Assembly (NCBI GenBank): GCA_964580905.1
Contig: CAZOLR010000001.1
Coordinates: forward strand, 101,621-165,620
DNA length: 64,000 bases
Reading direction: 5' to 3'
Origin: G041228335 sp964580905
Lineage (GTDB): Bacteria > Pseudomonadota > Alphaproteobacteria > Puniceispirillales > UBA1172
The position numbers were made by a program, and so were the translations under genes. The notes beneath the pieces are model-generated. The model saw only the letters and a program-made list of their open reading frames with translations, was not told where the DNA came from and made no database searches. This document shows, in pieces, positions 59,783 to 64,000 of this stretch. Positions within the stretch are counted from its first letter, which is position 1; every line of letters starts with the position of its first letter.

Positions 59783-60520
59783 TCAGATCGTGAGCTGTGT
59801 CCATCTGCCCGCGACCAGAACTTCGGCGGGGGAAAATCTCGCCTTGTAGGACATTTTTTGCGACGCCGCGATGTAATATCCGAGATAGAGATAAGCCAGC
59901 CCCATTTCATAGGCGAGGGCCGCGCAGTCCAGCACCATGAACGTGCCGGGCGACCGGTGGGTTTCGGCAGGATCAAAAAAACTGTAGACAGCGCTCAGCC
60001 CGTCCTGCTGAAGATCAACAAGGATGGCACAGATCAGCCTGCCTTTGGCCCGGTATTCGACCAGAACGGTATCTATCGGGCTTGAGGTGATCATGGCTTC
60101 GTAACTGTCTTCATCCATATCAGCCATCTGGCCATCCGCATGACGCGAAGACAGATAGTTCCGGAACATCTCATAATGATCGTCCCTGCTGAAATTGGGC
60201 AGGATAACGCGCTCAAGATCATTGTTGCGCGCAAGGACACGTTTCTGGTTGCGGCTTAATTTCAGCGCGCCATCTTTGCCGTTTCCGGCGGCAACACGGA
60301 TAGGCAGACATTCCTGACATCCCTTGCAGACAGGCTTGTAGACCCAGTTTTCCACGCGCCGGAATCCGGCCTTTGCCAGAACATCATGTTTCTGCGGATG
60401 GCGGCTCAGATCCGTTGCCAGACGTTGTTCCGTCCGGCCGTCAAGATAGGGGCAGGAAGAGGGTCGGGTGATCTGGAATTCTATCGGGTCACTGAAGATG
60501 AGATTGCGGAACTGATTCAT
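59783..60520 (-). CDS. bpt: Aspartate/glutamate leucyltransferase (Bpt/Ate family)
   Basis: It adds Leu from Leu-tRNA to proteins with N-terminal Asp or Glu, marking them for ClpAP degradation in the N-degron pathway. The 245-residue protein has the N-terminal Cys region SSCPYLDGRTEQRLATDL and CKGCQECLPIRV, and the C-terminal acetyltransferase-like fold (FFDPAETHRSPGTFMVLDCAALAYEMGLAYLYLGYYI). It is the third gene of a minus-strand run with hemB and ilvA and ends 2 bp from the parC stop. Confidence 0.95.
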   Translation of the reverse strand: MNQFRNLIFSDPIEFQITRPSSCPYLDGRTEQRLATDLSRHPQKHDVLAKAGFRRVENWVYKPVCKGCQECLPIRVAAGNGKDGALKLSRNQKRVLARNNDLERVILPNFSRDDHYEMFRNYLSSRHADGQMADMDEDSYEAMITSSPIDTVLVEYRAKGRLICAILVDLQQDGLSAVYSFFDPAETHRSPGTFMVLDCAALAYEMGLAYLYLGYYIAASQKMSYKARFSPAEVLVAGRWTQLTI

Positions 60521-60557
60521 CTGCTAGGCGCCAATTTTCACGTTATATTTCTGCATT

Positions 60558-61781
60558 TCAGATCTGTGTTTCGGTATCGGACAGAACGGTAACCCGGAAG
60601 TTGCGCTTTTCAAGTGCCAGAATGATTTCCTGCACATGGTCACTTCCCCTTGTTTCAACAACGGCATCAATCTTCGCAAGTTTAGCCGGAACATCATGAA
60701 ACATCCGCTGATGAAAGATTTCAACGATATTTCCCTTGCATTCACCGATGGCCGTGGCAATCGATGCCAGCATTCCCGGCTCATCGCTGATATCAATCCT
60801 GAGGCGGGCGATTCTTCCGTCCTTGGCCATCGAGCGTGTCAGTACACCAGCCAGCAGTCTCGGATCGATGTTACCGCCGCAGATCACCACCCCGCATTTC
60901 TGACCGGCAAAAGCCTCCCTGTGCTGAAGCAGGGCGGCAACACCTGCGGCCCCGGCACCTTCGGCAATGATGCGCTGATGTTCAACAAGGGTGCTGACAG
61001 CCCGTTCAATATGGTCTTCATCCACGAGCAGGATTTCATCAACCAGCTCTTCAACGACGGGTTTGGTAAGGTCACCCGGATGCTTGACGGCAATACCTTC
61101 GGCGATGGTCTCGCCGCCGGCGGTGGAGCTTGCCCCGGATATCATCTCCGACATTGTGGGCCATAAAGCCGCTTCAACGCCGACAAGCCGGATATCCGGG
61201 TTGATATCCTTTGCGATGGTGGCAATGCCTGCCATCAGCCCGCCGCCGCCGATCGGGACAATGATAGTCTCAAGATCAGGCGCATCTTCCAGCATCTCAA
61301 GTCCGACCGAACCCTGGCCGGTGGCCACATCATAATCGTTATAGGGATGAACAAGGGTCATGCCGCGTTCGCTGATGATCTCCCTGACCTTGCCTTCACA
61401 TTCATTGAGATTCCGTCCTTCGAGGACAACTTCCGCTCCCCAGGCACGGGTCCGGTTGATCTTGGCAAAAGGTGTCTGCGCGGGCATCACGATGACCGCC
61501 GGTATTCCCATCCTGTGGGCATGATAGGCAACCGCCTGGGCATGATTTCCTGCCGACATGGTGATCACGCCCCGCTTTTTCTCATCTTCGGTGAGGTTTT
61601 GCATCTTGATGAAGGCGCCGCGTGCCTTGAACGACGATGTATGCTGGAGATTCTCAAGCTTAAGATGGAGGTCCAGCCCCGTCAGCAACGAGAGCCCGGG
61701 GGCGGCAACAAGAGGGGTGCGGATGATATGCCCTGCCATGGATGCATGGGCATTGCGGATATTCTGGGGGGTGAGTGTCAT
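60558..61781 (-). CDS. ilvA: Threonine ammonia-lyase with C-terminal ACT domain
   Basis: It deaminates threonine to 2-oxobutyrate, the entry to isoleucine synthesis. The 407-residue PLP enzyme has LKLENLQHTSSFKARGAF (PLP Lys), NHAQAVAYHAHRMGIPAVIVMP and PIGGGGLMAGIATI. One ACT domain fills the last 75 residues (RLRIDISDEPGMLASIATAIGECKGNIVEIFHQR). This single-ACT form fits many alphaproteobacterial IlvA enzymes. It would feed the ilvBHC products at the other end of the window. Confidence 0.93.
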   Translation of the reverse strand: MTLTPQNIRNAHASMAGHIIRTPLVAAPGLSLLTGLDLHLKLENLQHTSSFKARGAFIKMQNLTEDEKKRGVITMSAGNHAQAVAYHAHRMGIPAVIVMPAQTPFAKINRTRAWGAEVVLEGRNLNECEGKVREIISERGMTLVHPYNDYDVATGQGSVGLEMLEDAPDLETIIVPIGGGGLMAGIATIAKDINPDIRLVGVEAALWPTMSEMISGASSTAGGETIAEGIAVKHPGDLTKPVVEELVDEILLVDEDHIERAVSTLVEHQRIIAEGAGAAGVAALLQHREAFAGQKCGVVICGGNIDPRLLAGVLTRSMAKDGRIARLRIDISDEPGMLASIATAIGECKGNIVEIFHQRMFHDVPAKLAKIDAVVETRGSDHVQEIILALEKRNFRVTVLSDTETQI

Positions 61782-61797
61782 GGGTTTTATTTCCGGG

Positions 61798-62808
61798 TCA
61801 GTCGTTTAAACGCTGGGCCATTTCCTTTGCGTGATAGGTCAGTATCCCGCGGCATCCGGCCCGGCGGAAGGACATCAGGGCTTCAGCAATGATCCGGTCA
61901 CGATCAAGCCCGCCGGCCGCAGCCGCCGCTTCGATCATGGCATATTCACCGCTGACCTGATAGGCAAAGACAGGGACGTTGAAACGCTGGCTTGCCCGCT
62001 GGATGATATCCAGATACGGCATTCCGGGCTTGACCATGACAAAATCCGCCCCTTCCTGGATATCAAGTTCAATTTCCCGCATCGCTTCATCGCTGTTGGC
62101 CGGATCCATCTGATAGGTATCCTTGCCGACATTGCCCGCGGTCTTTCCTGCGCCCACCGCATCACGGAACGGGCCGTAAAAGGCAGAGGCGTATTTTGCG
62201 GCATAGGACATGATCAGCACGTTGTCATGCCCGTGGGCATCAAGCATTTTGCGGATAGCACCAATTCTGCCATCCATCATATCGGATGGGGCGATGATGC
62301 TGGCCCCGGCCTGCGCCTGGACCAGCGCTTGCTCCGTGAGGATGGCGACAGTTTCGTCATTGGCAACCATCCCGTCTCTGATAACGCCGTCATGGCCGTG
62401 GGTTGTGAAAGGGTCAAGCGCCACATCCGTGATGATGCCGATTTCCGGCACCGCATCACGGACAGCCCTGACGGCACGGCAGACAAGATTATCCGGGTTT
62501 CGTGCGGTGGTCCCGTCCTCATCCTTGTCGGCTTGGTCGATACGGGGGAAAATGGCAATGGCAGGGATGCCCAGATCATAGGCCTGTTTGGCCTCACGGG
62601 CCAGATCAGCGATACTGTGCCTGAAGACACCAGGCAGGGTTTCAACCGCTTCAGGTTTGCCGTCACCTTCCCGGACAAATACCGGCCAGATCAGATCAGC
62701 CGGTGTCAGCAGATGTTCCCGCACCAGACGTCGTGACCAGTCCTGCAGGCGCGGACGCCTTAAGCGGGTGGACGGGAACTGCCCCGAATGTGTGATGATC
62801 GTCTCCAT
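61798..62808 (-). CDS. hemB: Delta-aminolevulinic acid dehydratase (porphobilinogen synthase)
   Basis: It joins two aminolevulinate molecules into porphobilinogen for haem. The protein has 336 residues from ATG 62808 (METIITHSG); upstream in-frame codons are not conserved. Schiff-base lysines are in IMSYAAKYASAFYGPFRDA and FVMVKPGMPYLDII. The metal region DVALDPFTTHGHDGV lacks the three-Cys zinc site and fits the Mg-dependent form. It is followed by ilvA after 16 bp. Confidence 0.96.
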   Translation of the reverse strand: METIITHSGQFPSTRLRRPRLQDWSRRLVREHLLTPADLIWPVFVREGDGKPEAVETLPGVFRHSIADLAREAKQAYDLGIPAIAIFPRIDQADKDEDGTTARNPDNLVCRAVRAVRDAVPEIGIITDVALDPFTTHGHDGVIRDGMVANDETVAILTEQALVQAQAGASIIAPSDMMDGRIGAIRKMLDAHGHDNVLIMSYAAKYASAFYGPFRDAVGAGKTAGNVGKDTYQMDPANSDEAMREIELDIQEGADFVMVKPGMPYLDIIQRASQRFNVPVFAYQVSGEYAMIEAAAAAGGLDRDRIIAEALMSFRRAGCRGILTYHAKEMAQRLND

Positions 62809-62921
62809 GGCCGTATATTTGCATATCCTTTTCAGAAGATGCAAACAGGAAAATATCCACGGCTGAAGGCATCTTGACGCGCTGGTCTGCTCTTTGCATG
62901 GAAGGCTAAATAAAGTATAGG

Positions 62922-64000
62922 ATGGCTATGACTGAAACCACGACAATACCAGCCTCCCATGTGATCATTGATCAGCAGGATTCCACGGGGAGGATCATCC
63001 TCTCCCGGCCTGAGGCTCTCAATGCCGTATCTAGGGAAATGTGCGAGATTATCATCAAAGCCCTTCTCGCCTGGGCAGATGATGCTACGGTTGACCGGGT
63101 GCTGATCACGGCGGTGCCGGGAAGGGCGTTCTGTGCCGGTGGTGATGTCCGTTCGATCATCCCGCTTATCGAAGAAAACCCCGCATATGGCGATGATTAT
63201 TTCGCAACCGAATACACCCTTGATGTGCTTATAACGGCCTGTCCCAAGCCGGTTATCACGATTGCAAACGGTCTGACCATGGGGGGAGGGGCCGGGCTTC
63301 TGGTCAATGCGGCCTATCCTGTTGTGACGGATGCCATTGATTTTTCCATGCCTGAAACAGCCATCGGCCTGTTTCCCGACGTGGCGGCATCGCTTTTCTA
63401 TCGCAGGCCTCCCGGAGCGGTCGGCACATTTCTCGGCATGACCGGTTGGCGGATTGGCGCCGGGGATATGATCGCGCTCGGGATTGTGCCCCATGCGGTT
63501 TCTGCCGGTGCGGAAGATGATCTCGTTTCAGCGCTGATATCGTGCCCGGCAGACAACATCCCCGAAACTCTGGCTGAGTTTCACATCACGCCGCCGGAAA
63601 GCCCTGTTGCAGATGCGGCGGGGTGGATCAATGATCATTTCAGCAAGCCGGATCCTCTTTCCATCCGGGCCAGCCTTGAAGGGGATGATCATCCTTTTGC
63701 CGAACGGGCGCGGCAGGCGCTTGATACGCGATGCCCCCTTTCCATCGCACTGACGCACCGGTTGCTGACCGATCCCGCATTGCGGGCAGAAAACGTTGTC
63801 GATGCCATCCGTCTTGATTACCGTCTCGCCTGCCAGATGCTGAGGCATCCTGATTTCATTTCCGGTGTCCGGGCTGTCCTGATTGACAAACACCATCAAC
63901 CCGTCTGGCAGCCTGCGTCACTCGATGGCGTGACCAATGCGATGCTTGACGCTATAGTTACCCCTGAAAACAGCCCCCAACTTCCCCTCCCTGAAAGGGT
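62922..64000 (+). CDS. Enoyl-CoA hydratase/isomerase family, 3-hydroxyisobutyryl-CoA hydrolase-like, 3' truncated
   Basis: A crotonase-fold enzyme, open to the window edge with about 359 residues visible. Motifs: RIILSRPEALNAVSREM, AFCAGGDVRSI (oxyanion hole), KPVITIANGLTMGGGAGLL, and PETAIGLFPDVAAS, whose Glu and Asp are the hydrolase residues. The last part shows the longer C-terminal region of HIBYL-CoA hydrolases. This enzyme acts in valine breakdown. ATG 62922 follows an AGGA-like site; ATG 62928 is also possible. It is divergent from hemB. Confidence 0.88.
   Translation, partial: MAMTETTTIPASHVIIDQQDSTGRIILSRPEALNAVSREMCEIIIKALLAWADDATVDRVLITAVPGRAFCAGGDVRSIIPLIEENPAYGDDYFATEYTLDVLITACPKPVITIANGLTMGGGAGLLVNAAYPVVTDAIDFSMPETAIGLFPDVAASLFYRRPPGAVGTFLGMTGWRIGAGDMIALGIVPHAVSAGAEDDLVSALISCPADNIPETLAEFHITPPESPVADAAGWINDHFSKPDPLSIRASLEGDDHPFAERARQALDTRCPLSIALTHRLLTDPALRAENVVDAIRLDYRLACQMLRHPDFISGVRAVLIDKHHQPVWQPASLDGVTNAMLDAIVTPENSPQLPLPER

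Noticed and set aside
61831..62736. 301-codon plus-strand frame opposite hemB
   Set aside because: HemB is unmistakable on the minus strand; the opposite frame has no recognisable motif or ribosome site.
1..64000. CRISPR arrays, insertion sequences, prophage or defence islands
   Set aside because: No regularly spaced repeats, transposase or integrase motifs, or defence-type domains were seen. Nearly all space is filled by housekeeping-type genes.

Overview
The window is a gene-dense chromosomal segment from an alphaproteobacterium. This is inferred from gene order (serB/miaA divergent, ilvB-ilvH-ilvC, mreBCD-mrdA-rodA, lptC-lptA-lptB-ptsN, folK-rpoZ-spoT-pdxJ-acpS-lepB-rnc-era-recO), from an Ate/Bpt-type leucyltransferase and from an RxKD-type bifunctional Rel. 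Base composition is moderate (slightly GC-rich by eye). The mix of amino-acid exporters, a PhyH dioxygenase and small-metabolite genes would suit a marine lineage such as SAR116, but nothing in the sequence fixes the genus. I see no rRNA or tRNA gene, CRISPR array, insertion sequence, phage gene or attachment site. No gap between genes exceeds about 280 bp; the largest are 22381-22657 and 36699-36939.

Layout. 1-6.5 kb: 3' end of a Do/HtrA protease, serB, miaA and the branched-chain amino-acid genes ilvB-ilvH-ilvC. 6.6-14.8 kb: a tightly packed shape-determination operon mreB-mreC-mreD-mrdA-rodA that runs on, with overlapping or nearly touching genes, into rpoN (sigma-54) and an SbmA/BacA-type transporter. 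14.8-24.7 kb: envelope precursors and LPS (hldE, glmU, glmS, a peroxiredoxin, lptD, and glycosyltransferases of families GT4 and GT9). 24.7-33 kb: mixed housekeeping and accessory genes (DUF924, FAD-linked dehydrogenase, tsaC/sua5, cysQ, SRAP, AlkA-like glycosylase, cytochrome b561 and cytochrome c', LysE and EamA transporters). 33-36.7 kb: ptsN, lptB, lptA, lptC and a short RNase D-like exonuclease. 36.9-41.5 kb: azlC-azlD, a DUF985 cupin, a ferric-iron binding protein behind a Fur-like box, an EamA transporter and a PhyH dioxygenase. 41.6-44.8 kb: a three-gene C2/C3 module (malyl-CoA-lyase-like enzyme, glyoxylate/hydroxypyruvate reductase, glycerate kinase). 44.9-49.9 kb: queF, a threonine/serine dehydratase, dapA, smpB, a family-5 uracil-DNA glycosylase, a NYN protein and folK. 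50-59.8 kb: rpoZ, the bifunctional (p)ppGpp enzyme, DUF2062, pdxJ, acpS, lepB, rnc, era, recO and parC. 59.8-64 kb: ate/bpt, ilvA and hemB on the minus strand, and the start of a 3-hydroxyisobutyryl-CoA-hydrolase-like gene.

Most of the window is core cell biology: cell wall elongation, LPS assembly, the stringent response, RNA processing and branched-chain amino-acid synthesis. I found no clearly undescribed system. The most unusual features are the rpoN gene joined to the elongasome operon and missing from its customary place between lptB and ptsN, the compact C2/C3 module facing a PhyH dioxygenase, and several well-formed cis elements (an rpoZ promoter with a palindromic -10 region, a Fur-like box, and a hairpin encoded by the last codons of miaA).
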